Source: Prunella strophiata
Lineage: Eukaryota > Chordata > Aves > Passeriformes > Prunellidae
Length of the DNA: 64,000 nt
Direction of reading: 5' to 3'
Assembly (NCBI GenBank): GCA_036583965.1
Contig: JAZBQD010000015.1
Location: 65,068,330 to 65,132,329 of the forward strand
Shown: piece by piece, positions 50,304 through 60,824 of the stretch
Position numbering within the stretch: position 1 is the first letter of the stretch
How the letters are laid out: each line of letters begins with the position of its first letter
Translations under genes and position numbers: made by a program
The notes under the pieces: generated by a model
Seen by the model: the letters and a program-made list of their open reading frames with translations, nothing else
Database searches by the model: none
Told to the model about the DNA's origin: nothing

Positions 50304-53300
50304 GTAGGAGCTGTGCATGGCTGACGGGGGATTTAAGGCATCTGAGGCACGTGGGGGTTCTGCAAGCAGGTGATTTGAGCTTTCCTATGAAGAGTGCTCA
50401 TTTTGTCTGCCTTCTTAGGTGTTTTCCTCCTGTCAGAGAAACTGTCATGGTTTTAATGTGCTGCCAGAAAGCATTCACGGGCCTCTCCAAGTGTGTTGGT
50501 GTAGGAGATGCTGTGTTCTGGTGCTTTGAAGTTGGCAAAGAAAGGCAGTGTTGGGTGGGGAAAGCTGCAGCTGAGAGACACCTGCTCTTGATCCCTGCCA
50601 TCCTCTGAGAGGGGTTTCCATTATGTCCTGCTAAAATGTCAGTGCCCTGCTTTGTTCCTCCTGCCCTGAGACTTGGGAGTGATTTAATAATGGTGCCAAG
50701 GGTAGAGAATTGTGGGAATAGCCAGCTTGAGCTCTGGGTTGAGAGTTGATTGAAGCACTTCTGCTTCCCTGTGGTTATTTGTGAAGCAAAAGCCTGCATT
50801 GTATAAAGTCACTCTGCAAATATCTGGAAGTCTTTTGTTTCAATCTGCTGGGCTCTTTCTGTGGACCTGTACCTTGTTGGATCCATTGCACCTTGGTTCA
50901 GAGGATATTCTGAAAGCTGGGAAAGGAGCAGCTGTGGAAAAGGGTTTACTTATCTTTTGTATCTGTTTACTTTGTGTCTTCTCTTTATAGTAGTCATCTA
51001 TCTTAATGTTATTTTATGTTTTCTTTTGTTCTGCCTCTCACCATAGGGCTCTTCTGTGTCTTCTAATTTGCCTGGCAATAATCAGTGTACTCCTAATCAG
51101 CCTAAGGTGTTTAGGGATGGTTGATTGTTGTAGTTCATGTGCATGTGATGTTTACATTAAACTTACCCCTGCAGGCAGATGATTACTGTCTCCCTCACTG
51201 TCTGCTGTGCCGACCGTGGGGGTTCTTTCACTGCCTGAGACAAGATTAAAGGGCTAATTGTCACATGATGTGGACATAGGGTCTTTAATATCCATTATCA
51301 ATTTAGTCCAGCAGTGATAATTCAATAAAAGGGCATATTCCTATAGAATGTATAATTAACTTATAGAAATCCCTGCCACTTATGTAGCTGAGTATTAGAT
51401 CTTAAGAGAATCCAAAAATCTGGATGATTTATGGACATCTCTAATGAGAAAATGCAGTTAAATTAGTAGGAATAATATGTGTTTTCTGGAAATTGATGTA
51501 AGTCTTCATACATCAGGGATGCATGTCTGACAAGTATTACATTTCCCCTGTGGTCAAATTGTGGCATTACTGTGTACCACAAGATTTCTTGCTTAGTGCT
51601 CTGAAGCATGTGATCTTAGTCACTGTGAGATTGGGTTTCTGAGCTATGTGATCATTGCTGTGATCAAGCAAGACATTTTGTCCGAAAGTGTTAACCTCTG
51701 ATGCCTTGTGATCTAATTATTGCTGAAAGGTGACATTTCAGAAGATTATTTTTATTAGAAAAAGACTTTAGTCAGCTAAATATTCAGTGTTATGAACAAT
51801 TTCTTTTAATTATAAGCTTGACAGAAAACCACTGTGAAACTAGAAGAAAAATTGGGGCGCTTTTTTTTTTTTTTTTTTTTTTGTTCTTCTTGTTGGGGAA
51901 AGTAATTTTGAATTTAAGAATTTTATAGTTCTTAAATTTTTAATTCTTTTAATTTGTAGAGGTTTTTTAAAGAGTCTTTATGCTAGTTGGATCATATTTT
52001 CCATGTAACATGTTGAGTGAAAAGTCAAGATTAATAGCTGTGTACTCGAAATCATTACAAGTAGAAGAAAAAAATCATCATTAACAGTAACTGTGAACTG
52101 GTAGGGGGTGTTTAAAATTCCTTCTGGAGATCTGCTTTCTAGTAGACTTCAATTTCTAGTGAAGCTACAAACATCATATTCTCATAATTAACACAGTATT
52201 AGGGAGCATCAAAATCCTTCACCTGCTCTGTCATTTTTTCAGTTTAAAAACACAGTTGAGATAAAGTACATTTTGGAATACATCTTCTGTCACTTGTGTG
52301 TGACCTGATTAGTTAGTTTAGTTAGAAGAACAACAGAGGAATGTGTCTGTACTTTGTGCTGTGGAGAATTTTCTAAGGTATCTTGCTGATTTGGAGTAGC
52401 AACAATTGAGATGCCAGTGTTTGCCAGCCTGTGCACAGAAGAGGAACAAGGGTAAGCCATACCCCCCAGGGCAGGGCTGCAGCACTGCACAAGCCCCCTG
52501 AAACTGATAGGTGCACTGCCCAGAGTCTTCTTGCAAATTTAGAAGAGTTCATGGGATTGTTAATCATCTGGGCTATCAATAAGAACAGGATGTATACTTT
52601 TCTACCCTTAATCTACACATGCAAATACCCAGATTTGATTGGCAGTCAGGAATTAGCCAAGGATGTTAATCAGAGATGTACCAAAGAGCTAACATGGATA
52701 AATCTGATTCTGCTCTAGTGTTATCATGAGAAATCCTAATCTTCCTTTTCATTGCTGTTTTCCCTGTCTGATTCCAGCTATTTTTTCCTTCACTACATTC
52801 ACTCCACATTCTCTGTGATGGAAAAAAAACCCCTACTTTGTCTTTCTAGCATCCTTTGTACAGACAGGAGAGGTCTGTGTTTGTGTTTACTGGGCTCTCA
52901 GGAGTGCTTCATGCTTTCTTCTCTTGAGTCACTCATCTTTGCAAGCCTCACCCCACAGTGTTCAGAGCAGTGCAGAGCCTCCCTCTGCCTTCCTGTCCTT
53001 TACACACCCCTTGCATGACCCAGGGCACTTGTGCATGCCTCAGAGCCCAGCTCTGAGTGGTGTCACTGAAGCATGCCTACAACTGAAGATTAGCAAAGCA
53101 ACAGCTTAAAATACTACAATGGTTTACAGGCTGTAAATTCCTACTTGGCGTGTTAAATAAAAGTGTGAGCTCTGTGGAGCTTTTATTCAGAACTTCTCTG
53201 CTATTTTTAAGTGACATTTTGGTATGAGCCTTTCCTTTTGCCCAATTTGGACTTTTTCCATGTTCTGTATTTGTGTTTGAGAAGGCAGCCCTGAAGCCTA

Positions 53301-53693
53301 CATGCCTTTATCTGTACTTTGTTTCTAGATACTGTAGTTCAATTCCTGCCTGAATTTGGTAAGACCCAAGTTTAGGAGAACACTGGAGTGTTAGTAACAT
53401 TTAGGTTGCTGTGGTGTATGCTCAGATAGAGTACATCCTAAACAACAAGACTTTGGACAATGTCCTGAACAGAGCCAGTGGACAAAAAATGTTCTTCTCT
53501 TTGATTTTAGTGAAAGCTGTGGTAGCTTTGAGGCTTGAAGGGATCTGTGTGATCCCAAAGGCCCTTTTTCTGTAAAGAGCAAGGTTTTCAAATTGCTGTT
53601 ACTACTCAATGAATTGGGATATTCTTCCAGCCAGTGGAACTAGAAGGATGCCACTGTAATTACTTTTGACTTTCTGAATTTTTTATTTGTCAG
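50304..53693 (+). other. EPB41L4B: EPB41L4B intron, 3.4 kb
   Basis: GTAGGA to TTTGTCAG. It includes a T22 run at 51861-51882. A complex AT-rich patch near 51235-51360 has clustered ATTAA and ATAATT words and could be a conserved element. No gene is seen; overlapping short frames near 52.3-53.1 kb have no family resemblance. Confidence 0.9.
51861..51882. repeat. Poly(T) tract, T22
   Basis: An uninterrupted run of 22 T preceded by GGGGCGC. No retroelement is recognised next to it. Confidence 0.85.
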
Positions 53694-53738
53694 GTACCTG
53701 TTTGTATTACAGCTCCGGCAAGACATTCTGTCAGGGAA
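53694..53738 (+). CDS. EPB41L4B: EPB41L4B exon, first F2 helix (45 nt)
   Basis: This 45-nt exon (phase 2 to phase 2) finishes an Arg codon and encodes YLFVLQLRQDILSG plus two bases of Lys. 'RYLFVLQLR.DILSGKL' is the hallmark first helix of the F2 (acyl-CoA-binding-like) FERM lobe. Flanks are TTTGTCAG|G and GGGAA|GTAAGT. Its length is a multiple of three and its two phases match, so skipping it would remove 15 residues without shifting frame, although it would break F2. Confidence 0.95.
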
Positions 53739-54441
53739 GTAAGTACCTTTTTACACTTGCAGCTGTAATTTAAAGAATTTATAATAATTAATCTTCTACT
53801 GCATCTTGTCTTTCTTTAGAATACAGATATAAAGGACTTTGTGTGTATCATGACTATATCACTGACAAATAGAATGGGTAAAGATTTTGATGAATTGATG
53901 AGGTGATGGAAATGTTTAAAGAGAGTGAAAACTGTCCTGGGTTTTATGACTTGAAAATGTAACATGGGCTTGCCACATTTTTTCAGTATGATGGGTGAAA
54001 TAGAGGATGAGAAAGTTGAAGTAAAACACTTTTTGTTCAGGTCAACTCTGAAAAAATACTTTGTGTTTTTATAGTCTTACCCTGACCAATATTCATTCAC
54101 ACCTGCACTAATTTTGTTTTTTAATTACAGAAAGAAAAAACCTCAAACCCATATGTTCTAAAATACAGTGTTAAAGTGAAAATGGTTCCTTAGCTGATTT
54201 AGTGCTTTCCCTGTTAGTGCTTGTTTTTGGTGAAGTGTATCATGTTTAATGCTTATCAGAATGTACCAACTTAGGAAATAATCATATACAAGTTAACAAT
54301 TGTAGATGTTTCATAGCATTAGTAGTTTGTGTAAGTTAATGTTTCCAGTTTTCATATCAGGCTTCTTTTTAGCTTTATTGCAAGAGGAATTCACTGAAGA
54401 GACATGATTTTTATGGTTTTGTTTTTTGTTTTGTTTTTAAG
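53739..54441 (+). other. EPB41L4B: EPB41L4B intron, 703 bp
   Basis: GTAAGT to TTTTTAAG, with a T/G-rich pyrimidine tract before the acceptor. Nothing else is recognised. Confidence 0.9.
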
Positions 54442-54494
54442 ACTGAAATGCCCATACGAAACTGCTGTTGAACTAGCAGCTCTTTGTCTTCAAG
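54442..54494 (+). CDS. EPB41L4B: EPB41L4B exon, F2 lobe (53 nt)
   Basis: The exon (phase 2 to phase 1) completes Lys and encodes LKCPYETAVELAALCLQ plus the first base of Ala. The 'A..LAAL.LQAE.G' helix belongs to F2. The LKCPYETAVELAALCLQ wording favours EPB41L4B over EPB41L5, which I recall as LDCPFDTAVQLAAYNLQ. The acceptor is TTTTTAAG|A and the donor CAAG|GTATGC. Confidence 0.96.
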
Positions 54495-56239
54495 GTATGC
54501 AATCTTTTGAAAGTAGTTTGTCCTAATTTATTAAAAAACTCACCTACTGGTTTCTTTTCCTTTGTTACTAATGCATTCTCACTGATCTTATATAAAAGCC
54601 ATCCTTTACCCAAGGAGAAGAATTTTTGGGAGATCACCTTTTTGACTTGCCTCCGTTCATAACTTGTGAACTACATTAGCCAGTATCAGGATACTTGATA
54701 TGGGGAGGGAGACTCTAAAGCATGGCTACACAAAAGCTTCATGGAAACCCAGGGCTGATCAGGGAAGAAGGACCCAAAATAGCTCCCTACTGAGGGAGAA
54801 GCTGTGGTGCATGCACAAGTGCTATCACTTGAGGCTGAAGAGCCAGCTGGCCCTTCACACAGTTTGTGGGAGGTGGGTGCCTGTGAATTTGGGCTTCCTG
54901 CTGCCTGAACAGTGCCTGGGAAAAGAAGCCTCCACGGTGGGTGACTCAGGAGATGGTTACAGGGCAGGAGGGAGGGAGTGGCAGGTACTGGAGAGAAGAG
55001 AATTACATGGAAGGGTAAGAACTAAGATCACTTCTGTGGCAGGAGCACAGATTTCACTGTGTAAAAGCAATTCCAGTACTCTGGGTTTCATTACGTTATT
55101 GTAGGACAATGTGGTCTTTCTGTTGCTGCAAGCATGTTAATACAAATATTTGTTCCATTTCAAGCAATTTGTTTTGCAGATAGGAAGGAAATTTTTAATG
55201 AATCTTAAATCAAGTTCATTTTTTTCTAAAACAAAGTGCAGTGAGCTGGACCATTCTAAGCATATCAGCAGCAACATTAATTGAAATGAAAATTTCTCTT
55301 CCTTTTTCACTGGTGGTTGGGCCATGGCACACAGAGAGCTTAGGCAGAGCTGCTTAGTTTAATACAGCAGTGGAAGTAACTCAGTGATTCTAGATGGACT
55401 TGACAGGCAAAACTGGGAATTCAGTTCCAAGCAGCAACAGGTGTAAATCTTAAGGCAATGGATTTTTTTACTGCACTAGCTGGCACAACTGTGATTGTCA
55501 GGAGTGCAAAGAACTGCTGCAGGCAGACTCTGTTCATCCTTTTGAGGTGGAGGCAATGAGGAGCCCGAATTTGATTTTTTTGCTTACATTTCCACAGATA
55601 AAAACTCCAGTAACCTCACATCTGGTCCAAGCAAGGAGGACCAAGCAAAGAACAATAGGTTGATGCCTCAACATTTTGGGTAGCAGCTGACACCTGTGAT
55701 TACTGTGTAAATGCAATACAATAGCTGTCCATCATGTTTATGATGTGTCCGGCTATCTACCTAAACCAATGTTCTTTGATGCTGTCTGTGGGAACAAGCT
55801 TTTGTACTTTTTTGCTCTTTTTTTTTTTTAGTTTCAGTTTTCCACTATTTTGACATCATTGTAATAAGCTTGTCCAAAATTATTTCATTATTGCAACTAA
55901 TTCATTCTCTTTGCTGACATACATAATAATAAGCATTTTTGGTGTAAAGTTTGCTACATTTTATTGACATTGGAAACATAATTAAGCAGAAAAGTATAAG
56001 GAAATTTTTATTATTCCCTCCTCAGTGGATTACATTTTCTCTGTAAAATGCAGTCTTACTCCTTAGTGTGCTTTATCTAAGAGTGAAGAAGAAGCTATGA
56101 ATTACTATTTAGACATTAGCAGTCTGAGTCCTCTGAAAGAAAAGCCTTTTTGCAGATAAGCTTTAGATTTCGTACATGTCTCTTTTTTATCAAGGGAGTT
56201 TTCTGTTACAGTAACTCTTGGTTTCCAATACCAGTTTCC

Positions 56240-56271
<32 letters not shown>

Positions 56272-58529
56272 GGTGAATCATCTTTCAAACATAAAAGTGT
56301 TGATTTGTTGCCAGTCCCATGAAGGAAATTCTGGAGTGAGTAACATTGGCTTGTAGTATGGGGCAACATATGAAGCAGATAGGTAATATCATGCTTCACT
56401 TAGGGATTATCTGTGGAAATGTTGTCATCAAACTTGAGTTCTCACTGTTACAGTTAGTTTTTAACTGCATCATTAGTGTTGTATTGTGTTAGTGTTTAAC
56501 CAGATATACTTTTGAAACTGTTAATTACATTGAAAAGGAAAACATTTTCTCACATCTCAAATTTTCAGTTCTAATCATAAGACATCTTCATGGAATACTG
56601 CAAACTTTTTTTCCCTCTATATAAAAGAATCAGCTATATATTTTAAATATATTTTTGGAGTTTTCAAAAACTTTCTAGAAAACATCCTTTTGAAAATGTC
56701 CCCCCAGTTATTTTTTTGAAGAACATAGATCGTGTATATACATATGTTATGTAATGCCTGCCCCACCTTCCAACTCCCCCAAAAAAAAGGGCTGAGAAGG
56801 GGCATGCCAAGGCATGTCATGAAGACAAAAATGAAGAGATGGGTCTTCTGCTGTGCCCTTGCATCACAGAACATTAGTGCTGCTGAGCCTCTCTGTGTGT
56901 CTTCTGTCCTACAAGCTCATGATTCTTCTCATCCTTACACATCCTCTTTACAGCACAGTCAGCCTTCATTCCCCACCTTCTTTCTTGGTTAAATAGTAGA
57001 GAAATATCCCATGTTTTTCCTGGATGGTTGGCAACACATCAAACTTCAGATCCTTACCTTTTTCTCTCCCCTTGAAGTCCTCCTTGCTAATGTGTTTGCT
57101 GTAGCTCCCTCTTGTATACTGGAGACTGGACTGCCAGTAATTCTTAATAATATCTGTGTTAAATAGGCTTCCAGCTTTGATGAAACAGCCACAGAGCTGA
57201 GATATCTGTATGTCCTTTCCTTTAACAGAGATAGGAATACTGTAACTATCTATGGGAGATTACTGTTGAGAAAAAAAAATGTGTGAAACAGTAATTAAAA
57301 ATGAAGACCAATGAACTCAATCTCTTTAATATCCTCAGGACTGCTAAATGTTTCAGCAAAGCTCAAGTTCTCAAAACCACCTAGTAGGTGTTATCAGCTA
57401 ACAGATTGGATTTTGAATGTAACTTCCTATCTACTGATGGATCCTGTTAAGTATTTTTGAAGTCTGGCTGTGACTGAAATTTTTGCAGCTGTTAAGTGTA
57501 AAGCGCCCTGAAGGAATAAAACTGTTTTCTTCAAGGGATTTCGTTTCCCTCTATGCTTTTTCATTTTCATTTTGGTAGTAGTAGTAAGAGTAGTGAACAG
57601 TTAAGAAACTCTGGCTGACAAAGGCCTGGTTGGGAATCACATCATGTGTCAGGTGACACATGGTATTGCTGAAGAGTGTATTTTCCACTGATGCTTGCCA
57701 CACAGTCCTGAGGCAGTGATGCTGCAGCCTCTTAGTACAGCTGAGAGGCTCCAGGAGCAAAGCTGTCACAGACACAAGGCAGCTAAGGGTGTCAGTCACT
57801 GAAATGCTCAGCACTTGCATCTCCTGCTGAGCTCAGTGGAGTTGGAAAGTGTTCTGCTCCTAGAAAAGAAAACACCTAGAGCCTAAGCATATAAGTAGGA
57901 AGTGACACCTTAATTATGTCAATGTTTCAGCATTTTTTTCCTTAAAAATTATTAATCTGAATATCACACCACTGTGATTTAAAAATCCACACAGCTTTAT
58001 CATTGGTTTAATGAAACTAGGTATTCCCTTCATGTTTTGACATGAACAGAAACATGAAACATAACTCCTAAATGTGTCCTAAACCAGGACAAAAAACAAA
58101 GCATGTGATAGAATGGGAACTGTTAGGAAGTGAAAAGTATGCAATGAGAGGAAGTTTCAAAGTAACCTCTTCTAAAACAGAAGATGCATTGATGATTGAT
58201 TTTAATAGAAATTTTATTTCCTATAAGTGCTTTAAAATCCTGAGAAGCAGCTGTAGTTGAGCTGGTTCAGTCATAACATTCCTGAATGTCAGAAATCTGT
58301 ACCACAGCCTTACTCTGCTCCTGCAAATTCATTTATCTGACTTCTGCTGTGAAATTTGGTTTGAATTTACTGGGGCCAGGAGTAGGGGGATGGGGTGTTA
58401 ACTTAAAGCATTCTGCAACATGCTTAGGAACTTGCAAACTATCCTTGTCTTTTTAGGCAAAATGGAATTAAATGTTTCTGGTCATCTCAAGAGCTTTATA
58501 TTTTTAATTTCTCAAATGATTGATTTCAG
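54495..58529 (+). other. EPB41L4B: EPB41L4B intron, 4.0 kb
   Basis: GTATGC to TGATTTCAG. It holds the T28 run at 56244-56271 and a GC-richer block at about 54690-55020 containing a 134-codon + strand frame without recognised homology. No gene is seen. Confidence 0.9.
56244..56271. repeat. Poly(T) tract, T28
   Basis: This is the longest homopolymer in the window, 28 T flanked by AAGG and GGTG. It generates spurious Phe-rich and Lys-rich open frames. There is no sign of a retroposed gene copy upstream on the minus strand. Confidence 0.9.
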
Positions 58530-58650
58530 CTGAGTTGGGAGAGTGTGAGCACCCTGAGCACACGCCAGAGCTCGTGTCTGAATTCAGGTTTGCACCAAAC
58601 CAGACCGAAGCAATGGAATTTGACATTTTTCAGAAATGGAAAGAGTGCAG
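58530..58650 (+). CDS. EPB41L4B: EPB41L4B exon, F2 lobe (121 nt)
   Basis: The exon (phase 1 to phase 2) completes Ala and encodes 39 residues starting [20 protein letters not shown] and ending FQKWKEC, plus two bases of Arg. It covers the middle of the F2 lobe. '[29 protein letters not shown]' is the EPB41L4B version of this segment as I remember it; EPB41L5 has [20 protein letters not shown]. The acceptor is GATTTCAG|C and the donor TGCAG|GTAGAG. It opens the compact exon cluster of 58.5-60.8 kb. Confidence 0.97.
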
Positions 58651-59242
58651 GTAGAGTACCTGTGTGGGAGTGGGGTCTCTAGCAACAGGTTTTCTTCTCT
58701 TCCAAAGTCAAATCCTTTCAACAGGCATGAAATGGGGATCATGTTTGTCACTGGAGAAGTATTGTAAAAAGGCTTTGAGCCCTCTCCTTCCCTAGAAATG
58801 GCAGACATTAATTTAGGAAAGGTTGGTGGGGTGAGTTTTAATTTTTTAATGATTGTTCTTTAGATTATTTTGTAATAATTTAAGGAGCTGGGTCTTTTTC
58901 CTCTTTATGTTGGAAATAAGTCTCTCTCTCTTCTGCTCCTTCTTTCATTCAAATATAAATTTTTTGTTCGGGGTGGTAGCAGACTTATTTTCCTGTCTTT
59001 TCTTAATAAATATGTTTACCTGAACTTTCATCCTTATTGCCAATTTTAGACCTTTTAGCATTTTCAGTCCTCTGTTTTATTTTCATTTGGAGGGAAGAGG
59101 GTAAAAACATGAGCTAAGCTTGAAATACCATTTAGTGTCTTGAAGATTGAGGACACAAAGAAAAGGGTTAGGGGAATGAATCTGAAAGCATTTAAAGGAG
59201 ACAAAAATTTTTTACCATGAAGTATGAATTTTATGTTCATAG
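58651..59242 (+). other. EPB41L4B: EPB41L4B intron, 592 bp
   Basis: GTAGAG to TTCATAG. No repeat or other feature is recognised. Confidence 0.9.
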
Positions 59243-59330
59243 GGGAAAGAGCCCGGCGCAGGCTGAATTGTGCTACTTGAACAAAGCTAAATGGCTAGAA
59301 ATGTATGGTGTAGATATGCATGTAGTTAAG
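59243..59330 (+). CDS. EPB41L4B: EPB41L4B exon, end of F2 with FERM signature (88 nt)
   Basis: The exon (phase 2 to phase 0) completes Arg and encodes [20 protein letters not shown] then YGVDMHVVK. The segment from Q-A through Y-L, A, L, Y-G-V-D-M fits the second FERM signature pattern at all its fixed positions (residues 155-174 of the in-window product) and closes the F2 lobe. The donor is GTTAAG|GTAAGA. The Cys before Tyr-Leu is Ser in the human protein as I remember it. Confidence 0.97.
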
Positions 59331-59869
59331 GTAAGATCCATGTGGTGTTTTATTTTATCAGTGTGAGGTCCCTGGTGTGGGTCAGTGCCTGAGGAGTGTC
59401 CTTGTTATGGTCTGGGTTGTCCTGCTGGCAATGGTCCCTCAGAAGTCATTCCCACCTGCAGTACTCCTCCCAAGGGTGCTTCTCTGGGCTCCCATAGCAT
59501 CCCTTTCCTATGCCTGTCCCTCAATTTCTTCCTATTGTGTCTCCTTCCCCTGGCAGGAACTGCCTGCTCTTAAGCAGGTGAGGTGAGGGCTGCCTTAGAT
59601 ACAGTGTTGGTGTGGGTCCATCTCCATGGATCTCAGAGACACTTTGAGCAGCACATGGCCTCCTCCCACAAAGGGCACCCTGCACCCTCCTGTTGCCAAA
59701 ATATGCCACTTTGCACCCAATACAGATGCATATTCTTCTGCTCTGTAATGTTAAAAAAAATATGGCAACTTTATTGTTTAGTTTTAGACCTATGGATTTT
59801 GCAATATTACTGTTTTAAGATTTACACTGCTCATGGCAAATTGATTATTTATTCTGTACTTGCTTTCAG
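59331..59869 (+). other. EPB41L4B: EPB41L4B intron, 539 bp
   Basis: GTAAGA to TTGCTTTCAG. Two overlapping short open frames near 59380-59590 have no protein resemblance and are treated as chance. Confidence 0.9.
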
Positions 59870-59958
59870 GGAAGAGATGGTTGTGAATATGCTCTTGGAC
59901 TGACACCAACAGGCATATTGATCTTTGAAGGAGCCAACAAAATAGGCTTATTCTTTTG
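59870..59958 (+). CDS. EPB41L4B: EPB41L4B exon, start of F3 (89 nt)
   Basis: The exon (phase 0 to phase 2) encodes [20 protein letters not shown] then GANKIGLFF and two bases of Trp. This is the first part of the F3 (PH/PTB-like) lobe, with the family pattern '[23 protein letters not shown]'. The acceptor is TGCTTTCAG|GG and the donor TTTTG|GTAATC. It is only 241 bp from the next exon. Confidence 0.97.
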
Positions 59959-60199
59959 GTAATCTGCTTTTGTGTTACATTCCTTTTTGTTAAAATGCTG
60001 AAATCTTTCTCTTTTGCATAATGGGATCTCGACTGCATTCTATCATTTATAATTGGATCTACAAAGTTTAAAATCTGAAGGTTAAATCTGAAGGTGGATT
60101 GGCCTGGTTAGAAGTACCACTCTCAAATGTGAAATAGTTGTTGAAATACAATTATTTTTATATTCTTTTAATTCTGTTCTTTTTGATTCTTGTGTTTAG

Positions 60200-60269
60200 G
60201 CCTAAAATCACAAAAATGGACTTTAAAAAGAGCAAACTAACGCTCGTGGTTGTAGAAGATGATGAACAG
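60200..60269 (+). CDS. EPB41L4B: EPB41L4B exon, F3 lobe (70 nt)
   Basis: The exon (phase 2 to phase 0) completes Trp and encodes PKITKMDFKKSKLTLVVVED then DEQ. It carries the central strands of F3; 'W.KI.K.DFK..KL.L.V' is typical of band 4.1-family F3 lobes. The acceptor is TGTGTTTAG|G and the donor AACAG|GTAACT. The frame stays open upstream and downstream by chance, giving an 86-codon frame at 60138-60398 that should not be read as a separate gene. Confidence 0.96.
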
Positions 60270-60441
60270 GTAACTTCTTTCCCTTACTTGGGCCTGATCC
60301 AACAAAGTGTGGTGTGTGCTCAGGCTGGTAAGAACACAAGGGAGGCTCAGCACACTGTTGGCCCAGGCTGTGTTTCTCCTACCAAGGACAAGAACTAATA
60401 TCATGCATGCCAACTTCCAAAGCTTTTGTTTCTGCATTTAG

Positions 60442-60611
60442 GGCAGAGAGCAAGAGCACACATTTGTTTTCCGGTTAGACAGTGCCAAAACGTGCAAACA
60501 TTTGTGGAAGTGTGCGGTGGAGCACCATGCTTTCTTCAGATTGCGAGCCCCAGCAACTAGTAAATCCAGTAGATCCGACTTCATAAGGCTGGGATCACGC
60601 TTCAGATTCAG
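60442..60611 (+). CDS. EPB41L4B: EPB41L4B exon, end of F3 and start of FA region (170 nt)
   Basis: This is the longest exon in the window (phase 0 to phase 2), 56 residues starting [20 protein letters not shown] and ending [11 protein letters not shown] plus two bases of Ser. The '[17 protein letters not shown]' helix is the C-terminal helix of F3 and is diagnostic of band 4.1-type FERM domains. '[16 protein letters not shown]' opens the FERM-adjacent region. The acceptor is TGCATTTAG|GG and the donor TTCAG|GTATTT. The next intron is only 103 bp. Confidence 0.98.
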
Positions 60612-60714
60612 GTATTTAGTGAAGTAACAGCAATACATTTATCTTTATACAAAGGAGCAGGCACAGCTTCCAGCAGAAGGCAGCAGTTTACTTTGTTTAT
60701 TTTTGTGTTTTAAG

Positions 60715-60824
60715 TGGGAGGACAGAATATCAAGCGACACATGGGACGAGATTACGCAGAACTAGTACATTTGAAAGAAGGCCCAGCAAGAGATACCCTT
60801 CTCGGAGGCATTCCACTTATAAGG
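60715..60824 (+). CDS. EPB41L4B: EPB41L4B exon, FERM-adjacent (FA) region (110 nt)
   Basis: The exon (phase 2 to phase 1) completes Ser and encodes GRTEYQATHGTRLRRTSTFE then RRPSKRYPSRRHSTYK and one base of Ala. It is strongly basic and holds three basophilic-kinase-like motifs: RRTST, RRPS and RRHST (in-window residues 302-306, 309-312 and 318-322). Published work on Lulu proteins places inhibitory aPKC phosphorylation in the FERM/FA part, so this exon is a plausible regulatory surface; the exact sites are inference. The acceptor is GTTTTAAG|T and the donor AAGG|GTAAGT. Confidence 0.97.

Noticed and set aside
50213..50608. 131-codon + strand frame overlapping a FERM exon
   Set aside because: It is in a different frame from the exon; the spliced FERM frame explains 50225-50303, and the rest is intron.
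60138..60398. 86-codon + strand frame containing an F3 exon
   Set aside because: The exon part (60200-60269) is real, but the extensions cross a good acceptor and donor and have no family similarity.
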